64,000 nt of DNA. It comes from Balanoglossus misakiensis. Taxonomy: Eukaryota; Hemichordata. A program made the position numbers and the translations under genes. Below the pieces are notes generated by a model. It did not search any database. It had not been told where the DNA came from and was given only the letters and a program-made list of their open reading frames with translations. Below are positions 26,049 to 36,538 of this stretch, piece after piece (the first letter of the stretch is position 1; each line of letters opens with the position of its first letter). The stretch is taken from assembly GCA_040954595.2 (NCBI GenBank), contig CM082597.2, positions 3,906,001 to 3,970,000 on the forward strand. The letters run 5' to 3'.

Positions 26049-29000
26049 GCCTGGCTGTCTGTCTGTTAGACTCTCTCACAGCCCCTCTCGTCGTCCATGC
26101 AGGCTTATGGACTGATTGCATGTGTGCCCGCTACACAACACCATATGGGGCCGTGCTGAAGGAACTAAACAGTTGAGGGCGCATCAGTGAAGAGCCTTGT
26201 AGCGAACCGTGGGCTGTGAGAGAGTGTATCTGTCTGTCTGTCTGTCTAACTAACTGACTGACTGACTGCCTCTTCCTCTGCCCCACGTAACCTATCAACA
26301 GCAAAATTTACAAGTCCAAATGGAACTAATATAATACAAGTTCAGTTGGACTGTCGATAAAATGTCTCGGCATTAAGTTAGATCACACGCCTTTTTACCA
26401 CAGTACTGAGATATTATGAAAAGAGGTGAAGCGAGGTCTGCCGCAATGTAGTTTTTCATATCCGTTGGTTTACAACATTGCTTGACTAATATTAGGATGT
26501 AATTGGCCCGTGCCGCAAAGGTACGTTTTCTAGTGATGGACATGTCATAATGCGCAGGTATTTCCTGGCATCAACGCGCAGACCACTGGTTGCCGTGCCA
26601 ACCATTTGATTTCCCTCCGCCGCGCGTCAAAAGGGTCCAGCCAAACGATCTGTTTGAGGAGAGTGTCAGCGTATTCCTCGCAACGCGCACACTGCGCAGG
26701 GGGTCCCTTTCACTTGCTCATGAGCTCATAAAACATGATTATTGAACGGTCTGTCGTAATGCCAACCTCGGCGACAAAGAAAGCGGTGAGTTTACACTGA
26801 GGACCGTGTCAGGGGTTCCTGGCAGGCAAACACTATCGTGGCCCTTGACGTGTGTTTGTGTGTGTGATCAGAGACAGCTCGCTCGGACATTTACCACTGA
26901 AATAGCTATACCCAGATGCAGTATGGTAGCGACGTCCGTTATGAGAGTCGAGTGGAGACCGGGCGGCTGAAACTTCCACCTATTAAGGGGGCAAGACCAC
27001 GATCACGTTTAAGGTCAGTTCGCTGTTACAGTCGATAACGGGAAATCGATACGAAGGTCAAATGCGATTGTGGAGAGCTGTCAACTTATGGTCTTGTATT
27101 TTTATCGCATACATGCTTTAATTATCGTGGTGTCCCGGTCTGATATTTTCAGTGAATTCTCTACCTTGACAAAATATTGTTGTTTTAGCACGCCGACTGT
27201 TCTCATCAAGCCTGTACAATTGAATTGGTACACGTAATACTATATTGATTTTCACAACAAGTGATTCTACAGCCAAGCACATGTGATGGAATCCGCAACA
27301 AATGGGCCTTGGACTCTAAATTGTGAAAGTCGGTGGCGGTGTTTACAATAACAGTGTCCATTAGGGGCTATCTTTGAGCGGGGCTTATATTTTCAACTTG
27401 CATATTTCAGCGCATTTAGTACAGTTCACATGTGTGTTTCGTTGACTGATTATTTTATTCTCTTCCCTGATATCAACCGACGACGTTTTGCACGCAATCA
27501 TCCGGGTTAGTTCGAATTCCGCTGTTCCAAGCGTGGTTTGCTGTTCAATGCGAAGACTGCTGAATTAACTTGCACGTTTGATTTTGTCGTGTTCGTTTGT
27601 GTGTATGTGTTTTTCACCATTCTTGTCGTACTTATGTGTGGTGTGTGAAGGGGTATATGCAAATTTCTTGTTGATAATTAATGGAAGTGACGACTGAGAG
27701 ACATATTACTTTCAACACCTCCCCCGTACACAATGGAAGACGAAAACTGTAAAATGACGCAAAGCTTCATAAAATACCCTGGCGAGCATTAGCAGGCCAT
27801 GAAACGTTTACTGGAGTAGGGCAGTTTCTTTCAGTCTGTGTACAAACACATCTGGAGCGTGGAATAAACAGATGTAACCTATCAACACCAGGCAGTAGGA
27901 ACGAGCCGACCTCGTTCCGATTAAGTTGCATGTACTTTGTAAAAGTTGTTTCAAACACCGAGACTCAGTTCAACGGTGATTAAGTGAGAGACTACACGAA
28001 GTGAATTCAACCAGTCTCTCCTTTTCACGCCACGAAGACTTTTTATCACTTCACTGACAGTATCCATTTAGCGTAATCTCCTTATAATTGATGACACCGT
28101 TAATCGGACAATAGCAACGAGTCGTATTTTATTTAAGCCTTTGTTACAGACGCTTACCTGTCCTCATTATCCTTGCATCCCCCAACAACAGACCAGTGTC
28201 TGTGTGTCTCAAAGGGCCAGGCTTGTCCTTTCAGATCTCGGCACTATTCTATGTGCCAATTAAAAAAATTGCAACCTATACGACTTCGCAAGAAACTGTG
28301 TACGTTACCGAATTTATTAGCTGTTAACTGCCTGCCTGCCAGTAGTAACCTAGTTTGCCGTCACTGTTTCTAGGTCATTGCAACGATTTGAACGCCGGCG
28401 AAAAGCATCTTCTCCAAAATGGTCTTTTAAAATCGCGACCAAAATACTGTCGATTACTTTTCTGAAATCAAAAAGAAAATTGAGTAAGCAGCGCATAACG
28501 TTAACTGTTCAAATGTTGGTAATAAACAGCGATTGTAAGCACAGCCTTAGACCCTTGGGTCTATGGCAAAGCCAATGTTATACAACTATTGGTCAATGCC
28601 ATGGGGGGGGGGGGGGTACCAAACCAGTGAAAATTCTGTGACTGGTTTTCTACAAAGTAAAGACGTTGAAAATGAGAACCCGACTGTAAAGCTAAATTAA
28701 ATGCCATTTAGAAATTTATAAGAAATGCTAATGTAAAACTCATTAAGTGTTGAATTGCGTGACCGTCAAATATAATCGATTATTGAGTGACGTTGTTGTG
28801 GGCGGCAATCAATATTCCGCCATGTTTGTTGATGATCAAACACTGAATAATAATATAAAATTGTTATAACGGTTGTTGTTTACGTTTGCTCACTGCTATA
28901 TGTCCTAATATTACCCCCACAGACTCTCCCATGGTCACGTGGTTGAATTTGCCACCAGTTACAGCAATGATTACTCGGCGAAGGAGGTGGTTTCTCGTCA

Positions 29001-31480
29001 ACAACGACCTTCGTCAAGGTCACGCAAACACAACCCACATCCCAGCCATCTGTACCATCTCAGAAGACTGTATAACGAGGTTAGTTTGTTTGTTTGTTTG
29101 TTTGTTTGTTTGTTTGTTTGTTTGTTTGTTTGTTTGTTTGTTTGTTTGTTTGTGGTGTGTGTCAGAGATTGAGTGGTGGGTACGTATTTTTCGGTGCACA
29201 CGAGGATGACAACCTAATTACGTTCGTGAGATTTCGTGCAAGTAGGTAACCGCACGAGGCCCGGAATTTTCCTGTAGCCTGATCACGTGGTTCTATTCCA
29301 TTAGCACTTTGCGTAATCACAATGGCCCTATTTAATTTACACAATTATTGCATTAACTAATTGTTAGCGTTTGTAACAAGTGGCCCTCGGGAACACAGTT
29401 ACATTTCACAAATTTTGCCATAAAATAACGAGAGAGACTTTTACACATATAACACAAATTTGGTTCTTAACACAAATTAAATGACAATTGAGTTAATATT
29501 CAAACTGAGCAACAGTGGTTCTGCACTTTTTGCACATTTTGGTGATGTGCGTACATTGCCGCAGTTCCCAACCAAATCTCCATCGCACGTACTTCGAGGC
29601 TTACCACATAACTCAACAATATTTCGATTCCCATGTGCAACTGATATTTGGAAAGAAAACACTATAATACACAACTACCCGGGGAGTCGTTATGTAGAAT
29701 CACTCGGCCCTCATGTAACACAAGCCCGGTTAGCTCAGTCGGTAGAGCGTGGGACTTTTAATCCTAAGGTCAAGGGTTCGACCCCCTTAGCGGGCGATAA
29801 TTCTTTTATTCCCGTTTCTTGTTTTCTGCCAACACCAGATTGGGGTTACCATGTGCAGTTCTTACGGCTATCGAGTACCGTTATGTTTTCATATTCAAAA
29901 TTATGACCGGAAGCGGAAGTGCTACGAGCAAAAAAAAACAAATAATAGGAACTAACTTTTGATCCTGGACTGCGTTCACAAAGTACTTAATACTTAAACT
30001 AATGCACAGTTTGCAATCTTCCTTGATATTTTGAATTGGTGAATTTTAATGTGTTTTTATATTGAATATTTTCAGTATAAATGAACATGTTTATAATTTC
30101 TGTTCCCAGCCGGTATGTCACGTCAGAACGCTGTTCAAAGGACAGGAACTCACTGGACGGGATGCCTCAGATGATTGCCTAGCAACGTCAATGCGGGAGC
30201 ACTATCCCCCAAGGAAGATGCCATCGCATAAAAACACAAGATTCGGGTGCAATAAACACAAAAGATATTTCGCCGATGGAATAGGTAGATTGAAATATTT
30301 TATATGTTAATATTTACCGCCTGGTTGTTCGTGTTAATATGTCACTGAATAAACTAAGTGGGGATTTGTCAAACTGCAGCCAGAAATTACTTCCTTGGTC
30401 GTCCCTTTTCTCCGCACAGAGATTCTAGCTAACCTAGCTAGGGGGACTGGCCGCAGAGTGGCTGCCAGTCAGACCCTCTAGCTAGGTTAGAATTATCCAC
30501 GTGTTACAATCTCTGTACGGAGAATGGGTCGTCCTGCGTAGATAATCACACAGGCTATAAAGATGGTTACTGCCTCCGCTAGAATATGTATCTGCACTTT
30601 CGTTTCAGTGCCACATGACTCGAAGAAGGAGCCGAAAGTGTCACTGACGTCATTTCCGGAACGGATGTTACCAGCGTGTTCGAAGGTACGAAAACCTATG
30701 AGACACATTCGACGTTCTGGTGATATAATTCGCAATATTTTGCTGTCAGCATCAAATATTACCCTTTCACCCCTAATTCCATCTGTAGAGGTCCAACTTT
30801 ACCATAGAACATAATAGCTTGGGCTGAACCATAGCGACGAAAGGGTTAACTTTTACTACCGAGTACACCATGTGTGGCCGGATGTAAAATTATCGTTTGT
30901 GTTTTCTCGTTTTGCAGACGACAACGATGACGACGGAAAAACCGTACGTGCCCAAGCTTAAAAGGCTGGAACCTCTGCCAAAAGGTAATCAACAACGTGA
31001 TCGCCAACCCTACACCCACTAATACATACATACGTTTTCCAGAGACCTGTAAGTCCGTCCATCCATTCATCTATCCACCAATCCCTCTTCACACATCCAG
31101 CCGTCTGCCCAGTCTCCACACAGACTATAGACAAGTTCGGCGTCTACCCAGGCAGGGGCAGTTTGACTCGGATAATAACACATACCTTCCCTTTCCACAC
31201 CACAGGTGAAAGCTGGGATCTGTCCGAGCCACTGTCATTCCTCATAGAGGATGACGTAGGCCACAGCATTGGGGTCCGTCGACCAATGAGGAAGCGCCAA
31301 ATCCCGGGCAGCCGACACACAACTCTGCAAGTAGCCTCGTTCAACGGCTCGCTGCCGGCCGACCCGAGCACCAGTATTACCGGTCGGAAACTCTCCAACC
31401 GACCGCCGGAGTTCTACGACTACTACGATCGAAAGTGGGGTGCCGCTGATAACAAACCGAAATGGGTGGGGCCATACTGA
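9036..31480 (+). CDS. Six-exon gene for a basic Tyr/Pro-rich protein, possibly axonemal/ciliary microtubule-associated
   Basis: Coding exons 9036-9250, 28923-29079, 30110-30284, 30609-30685, 30918-30984 and 31206-31480 join in one open frame of 321 residues. Intron phases (2,0,1,0,1) match on both sides of every GT-AG junction, which is the main evidence that the distant first exon belongs here. The protein has no signal peptide or membrane segment. It contains short Tyr/Pro/Lys motifs such as [10 protein letters not shown] (exon 2), [10 protein letters not shown] (exon 3), [10 protein letters not shown] (exon 5) and [11 protein letters not shown] near the C-terminus. Repeated short T/S-S-Y..Y and YPP motifs in a basic protein recall microtubule inner or axoneme-stabilising proteins (SAXO/SPMIP-type), but I cannot name an orthologue. 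Intron 1 is 19.7 kb and holds a large satellite array; intron 2 holds a tRNA gene. Confidence 0.68.
10147..10203 (+). repeat. Two-copy 23-bp direct repeat
   Basis: The 23-bp unit starting gtaacggtattagtc occurs at 10147-10169 and again at 10181-10203 (period 34). It may be the edge of a degenerate repeat in the long intron. Confidence 0.8.
14347..14554. mobile_element. About 208-bp insertion in satellite unit 3, flanked by TACAA (short element candidate)
   Basis: Units of 1155-1171 bp read ctacaagaaaactcc at this point. Here, at 15719-15926 and at 19410-19617, the same about 208-bp segment interrupts the unit between two TACAA copies, as expected for a 5-bp target duplication. On the minus strand it contains GGTTCGAAGC (14436-14445), similar to a tRNA-type pol III B box; an A box is not convincing. 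A SINE or non-autonomous DNA element are both possible. Its three copies reflect amplification of the host unit rather than independent insertions. Confidence 0.6.
15719..15926. mobile_element. Second copy of the about 208-bp insertion (unit 4)
   Basis: Same sequence and same flanks as at 14347-14554 (offset 1372), carried along by satellite duplication. Confidence 0.6.
16512..20500. repeat. Higher-order repeat copy B (truncated)
   Basis: Continuation of the same block at offset +5063, ending inside the third unit at the motif gataaacatta. Beyond that the sequence jumps to an internal part of the satellite unit and then to unique DNA. Its identity to copy A means either a very recent duplication or a redundant assembly path. 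Confidence 0.88.
19410..19617. mobile_element. Third copy of the about 208-bp insertion (unit 7)
   Basis: Same sequence and flanks as at 14347-14554 (offset 5063), carried along by the higher-order duplication. Confidence 0.6.
20764..20796. repeat. (GA)n / G-run low-complexity tract
   Basis: GAGA-rich stretch followed by a run of G. Confidence 0.85.
21671..21734. repeat. (ATAC)n microsatellite
   Basis: About sixteen uninterrupted ATAC units; the same class of tetranucleotide as the TATG run at the window start, on the other strand. Confidence 0.95.
22732..22812. repeat. CAT/CTC/ACC low-complexity tract
   Basis: Pyrimidine-rich trinucleotide mixture (cat, ctc and cca units) with no gene support. 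Confidence 0.8.
26014..26067. repeat. (TCTG)n microsatellite
   Basis: TCTG tetranucleotide run directly left of the small inverted-repeat element at 26070; a second TCTG/ACTG run resumes at about 26229-26270 on the other side. Confidence 0.92.
26070..26225. mobile_element. 156-bp MITE-like element with 15-bp perfect terminal inverted repeats
   Basis: The left end ACTCTCTCACAGCCC (26070-26084) is the exact reverse complement of the right end at 26211-26225. The element sits in the middle of a TCTG microsatellite, with tetranucleotide runs on both sides. No ORF and no clear target-site duplication, because the flanks are repetitive. Confidence 0.65.
29083..29153. repeat. (TTTG)n microsatellite
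   Basis: About seventeen TTTG units starting four bases inside intron 2 of the 9036-31480 gene, right after the GTTAGT splice donor at 29080. Length changes here could affect use of that donor. Confidence 0.95.
29724..29796 (+). tRNA. tRNA-Lys (anticodon UUU)
   Basis: 73-nt cloverleaf: acceptor GCCCGGT/AGCGGGC, D arm GCTC-AGTCGGTA-GAGC, anticodon stem TGGGA/TCCTA with loop CTTTTAA (anticodon TTT), variable AGGTC, T arm AAGGG-TTCGACC-CCCTT, discriminator G. No intron. The A box (TAGCTCAGTCGG) and B box (GGTTCGACC) are intact and a T4 pol III terminator follows at about 29806. One acceptor pair (position 6, G opposite G) is mismatched and the anticodon stem has one G-U. The gene lies in intron 2, on the same strand as its host gene. 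Confidence 0.92.
30410..30522. mobile_element. Foldback/MITE-like inverted repeat element, about 113 bp
   Basis: Outer arms ctccgcacagagatt (30410-30424) and aatctctgtacggag (30508-30522) pair with one mismatch. An inner pair, ctaacctagctag and ctagctaggttag, pairs perfectly. The arms are offset by a short asymmetric stretch on the right. It lies in intron 3 of the 9036-31480 gene and has no coding capacity. Confidence 0.6.
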
Positions 31481-31617
31481 AATATATCCACGTATACGCT
31501 GGTGCGTATGCGCCACACAGAACTATCTTTATGTTATGCATGGCGATTTGATGTGTACTTACGGCACGAACTCTCAAAATCGCCGACGTGCAATTCGTAT
31601 TTCAGAGACATGTAAAT

Positions 31618-31623
31618 AATAAA
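31618..31623 (+). terminator. Polyadenylation signal of the 9036-31480 gene
   Basis: AATAAA about 140 bases downstream of the TGA at 31478-31480. Confidence 0.65.
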
Positions 31624-32174
31624 CAGTTTACAAAGTTCAAGATGAAGTTCTATATTTTATTTGAAAACTGCAGTAAATATTTACAAAGCCAATAATGTGA
31701 AGATTTTACAATACTCAGTCGTCTACTTGAAAATGATCCTGTGTTTCGTTGTGCACGTCACCTTTGACCTTTGGAATGTATACTTGAATCATAGACCCTG
31801 CAACTCTACTGAAACTCAAGATCAGTTGTCACCACAACTGTGCATGCGCGCAACTATATCGGTTTTAACCTCTCGTGTGTGTTCATATTGGGCAAGACAA
31901 ATTTTTCAAATTCGCCTCATTTTTAGATATGCTCTTCACACTTTCAAGACCCTTATCATCAATGTGTTTATTGGACGGGTGCTTAGATATACATGTAGCG
32001 GTCTTTCAATAAAGCACTGGAAACATCAGACAATTTGCAGGGTAAGGACGCCACCTATCGGCTGAGCTTTTTACGATTTTCTGAGTTCGTTTATACGATG
32101 AAAATACCATTTACGAATAAAGTTCACTTATGACGTTGGCGATGTGGAAGAATCAGGGGCGTCGATTTGTTTCT

Positions 32175-32205
<31 letters not shown>

Positions 32206-32776
32206 CAACATCCGGGTAGTGAAATCTGACCCCCAACAACTTGAAGTCATGATTGAAAGAGCATAATACTTTGAAGTGGGATTGAAAGAATATACGCTTT
32301 TGAGAATTGATTTATAAGACATTTTTATTTACAAAGGCGAGAAATTGAGAAAAGGCACTGCAGATGTAATTAGTGATAGTTTTCAGTATTTCTATTTCTA
32401 TTTTTTTCTTCCTGATTGTAGGCTGTGATGACAATCCGAATACTAGATATGTCCACATGTTGTAGGGTGTAGAACAAGAAACTATAGTGGATACATTGAA
32501 TACAAGCACTGAATACAAGTACGGAAAATATAAACAAATGTTAGAGCCGCTCTCCCTTTCAAAATTGGAAAAGAAAAACAAAGTCCGTTCAAAAAGTCAA
32601 CCGGTTTAAACTTGAAAACATACAACGAAAACTTGATACTAATTTATAAAAAATGTGAGAATATCTGCGTATATTTTACATAATAGTGAATTATATAAAA
32701 CCGCAACAGCCAACAGGCAGCCGTGACCAATTCAACTTTCATCACTAAAGTGGATTAATCTGCAGAGCGTTGTTAT
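31624..32776. other. Intergenic: 3' flanks of two convergent genes
   Basis: No ORF with support. It contains a C-run plus (CT)n tract (32171-32206) that marks the left edge of the TRIM segmental duplication. Confidence 0.6.
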
Positions 32777-34975
32777 TTATTCAGCAAATATTTTGATGCA
32801 GTGGTTCCTAGTGTCGGCAACAACTATTCGGGGTATGACGTCATCAGTCAACGCGATGCCAGTTGGGAAGTCAAAGTTGTCATTACCGCTATCGACACGC
32901 GAGATGATTTTACCCTGCATGTCTAGTTTACTGACAGCAAATGTACCATACCCACCATGAGTGACATACAGGAATCTGTCACCGTGAATAGCCACACCTC
33001 GAGCACCGATTATCTCTACGGATTCCATGACGACTTTACCATGCACATCGCAACCATACACACGGTCTTCGTCATAGTCTGCCACGTACAATGTCCCTGT
33101 GCTGCTGATGTCCACAAAGTACGGCCCTTCGAAGGTCACGTGACCACTACCCTGCTTGCCCAGAGTTCTGACATGTTTTCCCTCTTGTGTGTACACTTCC
33201 ACCAACCCTTCATTGCACACGTAGACGTTGCCATCGATTGGGTGAATTGAAATACCGATGGGGTCCTTCAGTTCTCCCTGACCGAAGCATCTGATCAGGT
33301 GACCGTCGTCATCACTGACAACTACTTGATTATTGCCTCCATCTGTTGTGAAGTACGCATTGTCGGGTGAGATGGCTACATCCTGGGGTTGGAATGGCTT
33401 CTTAAATTTGGTGAAAGTTATGCTTTTCATGAAGTTCCAGTCTTTGTCGAATATTTGTAGGCGGCTGTTGTTTCTGTCCGCGATGACGAAATTTCCGTGT
33501 CTGTCTTTTGTGATTCCGCAGGGAGAAGAAAAGTTGCCGTCTCCGCTTCCCTGTTTACCGATGGTTCTAATCAGACCAGGTGCATGCGTAGAAAATTCAA
33601 ATGGTGATCCGGGTAAGCTCTGGTTATCTATCGTCATGGAAACACGGTAGGTACCTTTACTGTGTGCAGTGATGATTGCAGCATGTGTTCCGTCGAAATT
33701 GTGATGAAATTCAAGCTGATTCGTTTCACCGTTCGGTTTCCGTACAGAGCCGACGAGTTTCTGTCTCGGAATGACGTCACAGCCCCTACTGTCTCTAGTC
33801 CGTACAATAAATTCAATACGTGCAGAATCACCGTGCCATATTTGTTTTGATACGTTTTCGATGACGCATTTCTGTACACTTGCATCAGCTTTTATCCATC
33901 CGAAGTCGCCAACATTGATGTCTGATTTTCCCTCGAATTCGAATTCATCTTTCTGCTCTTTATACTCATCTGGCGCGTCCAGAAGTTCACGGGCGCGGCG
34001 CGTCGTTTCTGGTCGCGTGGACAGCAAGTGCGCGGCATTCCCGTGATGCATCACAGTCTCTGCGTAAGTACGCACGCTGGAGACGTTCCCGAAATTGAAA
34101 TCGAACTCTTGAATGAGAATATCCATGTGCTTCACTCTCACGTCGCTTTCTCTTTGTATCCCATCCACCAATCTTTGCTGATTGTTTCTTATCCTTTGAA
34201 TGAGTTCCTCTGCTTTCCTGTTGACCTTTTCCTGTTCTTGAAGACAGTGCGCCTGAATCCTGTCACGTGATGTCTTCATCGCTTTCAGGCTGCTTTGAAC
34301 CTTGACCTCTTTCGCTTTCAGTCTTTCAATGTCGTCTCCCAGCTGTTCTCGGTATTCCGCGGCAGCTTCTTCCAGGTACCTGTGCGCATGCTCAGGAACG
34401 CGATGGTCGACCACTGTGCACTCTACGCAGACGGGTACCTGGCAAGTATCGCAGTAAAACTTTAACTTGCTGTCTGCGTGGACCGAACAGTTAACCGCGT
34501 GTTCTGCCACTGACTGCCGAGTGGACTTCGGTTCGCTGTGTTCGGCTATTGTCTTCACTTCGTGTGAACTCGTCGCTTTAATTTTTCTATGTCCTTTCGC
34601 ACAGTTGTCACACAGATACTGGGCGCAGTTCACGCAAATATGTGACGCTGCGTTATCTTCACAAATTTCACAAATGTCATGTTTTTCTCCAGACACTAAC
34701 TTTCTTCTCTCGATCACCAAATCAACCAGAGATTCCATCCAGAAATTTCCCTTCAATCCACTCACCCCGCCTTCAGGAAGTTGACAGAGCGTTTTACAGG
34801 TTGGGCAATTCAAGGCGCCATGTTTCTCCACCCAGGTGCACAAACACTGCTCACAGAACGTGTGTAGACACGGCAGAACTTTCGGGTTCTTGTACCGCTC
34901 CAGGCAGATCGAACAGGCGACGTAATCGTCGTCGATTCTGTTGAGGAAGTCGTCTAAATCAGCGGAGACGGCCAT
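32777..34975 (-). CDS. TRIM-NHL protein (RING / B-box 1 / B-box 2 / coiled coil / filamin / NHL), copy 1
   Basis: Intronless, 732 residues. The RING finger has C21, C24, C36, H38, C41, C44, C57 and C60, all zinc ligands present. B-box 1 spans about 100-140 and B-box 2 about 161-200 (CSVH...CDTC...C.EC...H). The coiled coil covers about 200-345, a filamin/ABP280 immunoglobulin-like domain about 352-465 (ending PGSPFEF), and NHL repeats about 466-732, ending NHCIKIFAE. This is the TRIM2/3/71 (class VII) architecture: predicted cytoplasmic E3 ubiquitin ligase using NHL repeats to bind protein or RNA. The ATG at 34975 is chosen because its context and position match copy 2, and the upstream frame is closed by TGA. 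The gene is one of a tandem pair and part of a lineage-expanded TRIM cluster. Confidence 0.93.
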   Translation of the reverse strand: MAVSADLDDFLNRIDDDYVACSICLERYKNPKVLPCLHTFCEQCLCTWVEKHGALNCPTCKTLCQLPEGGVSGLKGNFWMESLVDLVIERRKLVSGEKHDICEICEDNAASHICVNCAQYLCDNCAKGHRKIKATSSHEVKTIAEHSEPKSTRQSVAEHAVNCSVHADSKLKFYCDTCQVPVCVECTVVDHRVPEHAHRYLEEAAAEYREQLGDDIERLKAKEVKVQSSLKAMKTSRDRIQAHCLQEQEKVNRKAEELIQRIRNNQQRLVDGIQRESDVRVKHMDILIQEFDFNFGNVSSVRTYAETVMHHGNAAHLLSTRPETTRRARELLDAPDEYKEQKDEFEFEGKSDINVGDFGWIKADASVQKCVIENVSKQIWHGDSARIEFIVRTRDSRGCDVIPRQKLVGSVRKPNGETNQLEFHHNFDGTHAAIITAHSKGTYRVSMTIDNQSLPGSPFEFSTHAPGLIRTIGKQGSGDGNFSSPCGITKDRHGNFVIADRNNSRLQIFDKDWNFMKSITFTKFKKPFQPQDVAISPDNAYFTTDGGNNQVVVSDDDGHLIRCFGQGELKDPIGISIHPIDGNVYVCNEGLVEVYTQEGKHVRTLGKQGSGHVTFEGPYFVDISSTGTLYVADYDEDRVYGCDVHGKVVMESVEIIGARGVAIHGDRFLYVTHGGYGTFAVSKLDMQGKIISRVDSGNDNFDFPTGIALTDDVIPRIVVADTRNHCIKIFAE

Positions 34976-35666
34976 CGTTACTCAAAATCTGTTTGGCAAC
35001 TGAATGGAACTGTGACCCACTTCGGGGTTTGTTCGTTTAGAACCTCTCAGTTTTGTGAGAATTATCAATACGTGAGATTTTCGAGATAGCAGGCATCCGC
35101 TCATGTGATGATATAAAACAAAACTTTCCTCTCTTTTGTCTTTTATTAACTTCTGTAAAAACTTCAAGACATTTTAATGCAATGATAAGAATATAAACTT
35201 GCTTTCCAACCATTGTGTAACTTAATAAGTCAATAGCTGTCATCGACTTAGGTGGTCTTAAGAGCATTGTTAGTCAGCTTAGAAGTTTGCACGTAGAGAC
35301 GATAACAAGAATGATTTACCACTCAAAAAATGCTGATGTCGACAGGTAGCGATAACTGTACTTGCCCAGTGCAGCGCAGGTTAATTTTCAAGCGCAAAAT
35401 ATCATTACCGGGACTGGTTGCTTAGAGACAGGTTCTGAATGACAGGAATATGGATCGATGAACGAGGTGTGTACATGGTCCACTTGCCGCGTATTCAACA
35501 GAAGTGGGGACCTATTGTTCAGTTTGGCGAACTCAAACAGAAAAAAAATCAAGTGACCCAATTTATATGTCAGGATCCTCTGAATTCGCTCTCCAAATTA
35601 ATTTGATAGCTCTAGCTATAATCAGAAAGGTAACATATGATATGAAGGGACAACGGCCATATCAGG

Positions 35667-35711
35667 TATCTGCAAATCAGTTATCTGCAAATCAGTTATC
35701 TGCAGAGCAAT
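35667..35711. repeat. Three-copy 15-bp tandem repeat in copy-1 flank
   Basis: tatctgcaaatcagt is tandemly repeated here; the matching position in the right copy (about 40000) has a single tatctgcagag, so expansion or contraction occurred after duplication. Confidence 0.85.
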
Positions 35712-36280
35712 GAAAAGAAAAGGAAAGTTGCACATTTGGTGGGCGTTTTTCAACGCCTGGCACAAGTTTCTGTGTAAATATTGATGTCAAAAATTGGCTT
35801 CTGAAAATGTCAAAACTGCGACACCTTAAGATCAAATTCGATTATTTTTGTCAAGTTATCGGTATCACCTGTCAATCAGCGATTTTTTTTCTTTTTTCAC
35901 TTTGTTGTGCTGCTACCGAGAAGTAATGAATACCTCGGAGACCACAATGCAAAATTAGGTCAAAGTTCACAATATGAGGGGACAACTCATTGCAAAATAT
36001 GGTCTTGTGAAAGTTTTCAGTTAAGAAGTTGTACACCGGATGTCGTTATGCGATGAATGCATCAACAAAGATACAATGAATACAGAACAATTGGAAACAA
36101 ATTAAACAGTCAAAATGGATAACACACTTTGGTATGGCTGAAAAATGTGTTTCCTGTAACATGATCTAATCTGGTTTAACCCCACCTCAAGGTTTTATTC
36201 TCCGTTTGAAAGAAAATCTCACAGACTAACGCGAGATTGTGCAAATTTGGTCCCGAAATTCAAAATGATTACTTTCTCAT

Positions 36281-36345
36281 CGCTCTCTCTGTCTCTCTCT
36301 CTCTCTGTCTCTCTCTCTCTCGTCACTCTTCCCCTCCCCCTCCTC
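36281..36345. repeat. (CT)n low-complexity tract
   Basis: CT-rich microsatellite just left of the right TRIM duplication copy; a similar tract lies left of the other copy. Confidence 0.9.
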
Positions 36346-36538
36346 CCTCTCAATGTTAAGGCCTCGAAATCATGTTCATTATTGCCAGACATATAAGGAG
36401 ATATATACCATTGGGTCGACTTCACCATGTATCATTTTGATCAAATGGAGTCGAAAAATATATGCACCGTATTCTGCAGCGGGAGTTTTGTATACAATGA
36501 TCATACAGGTGTGAAGGGCGGGGTCACTGACCGAACGC

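Larger units (their letters stand above)
20538..28922. other. Remainder of the long intron 1, no gene supported
   Basis: About 8.4 kb of AT-rich intronic DNA between the satellite and exon 2 of the host gene. It contains simple repeats and one short inverted-repeat element, listed separately. Scattered ORFs of 60-106 codons lack domains and splice-consistent neighbours. Confidence 0.6.
32207..35790. repeat. TRIM-NHL segmental duplication, left copy
   Basis: From the motif aacatccgggtagt to aaatattgatg, about 3.6 kb (the intronless TRIM gene plus both flanks) is repeated at 36539-40095 in the same orientation with an offset of about 4.33 kb. Coding and flanking similarity are both high, so duplication was genomic, not retroposed. 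Both copies begin next to a (CT)n tract. Confidence 0.9.

Noticed and set aside
28886-29209. ORFs ending in long Leu-Phe-Val-Cys repeats
   Set aside because: The tail is translated TTTG microsatellite; only 28923-29079 is a real exon, in another frame of the same stretch.
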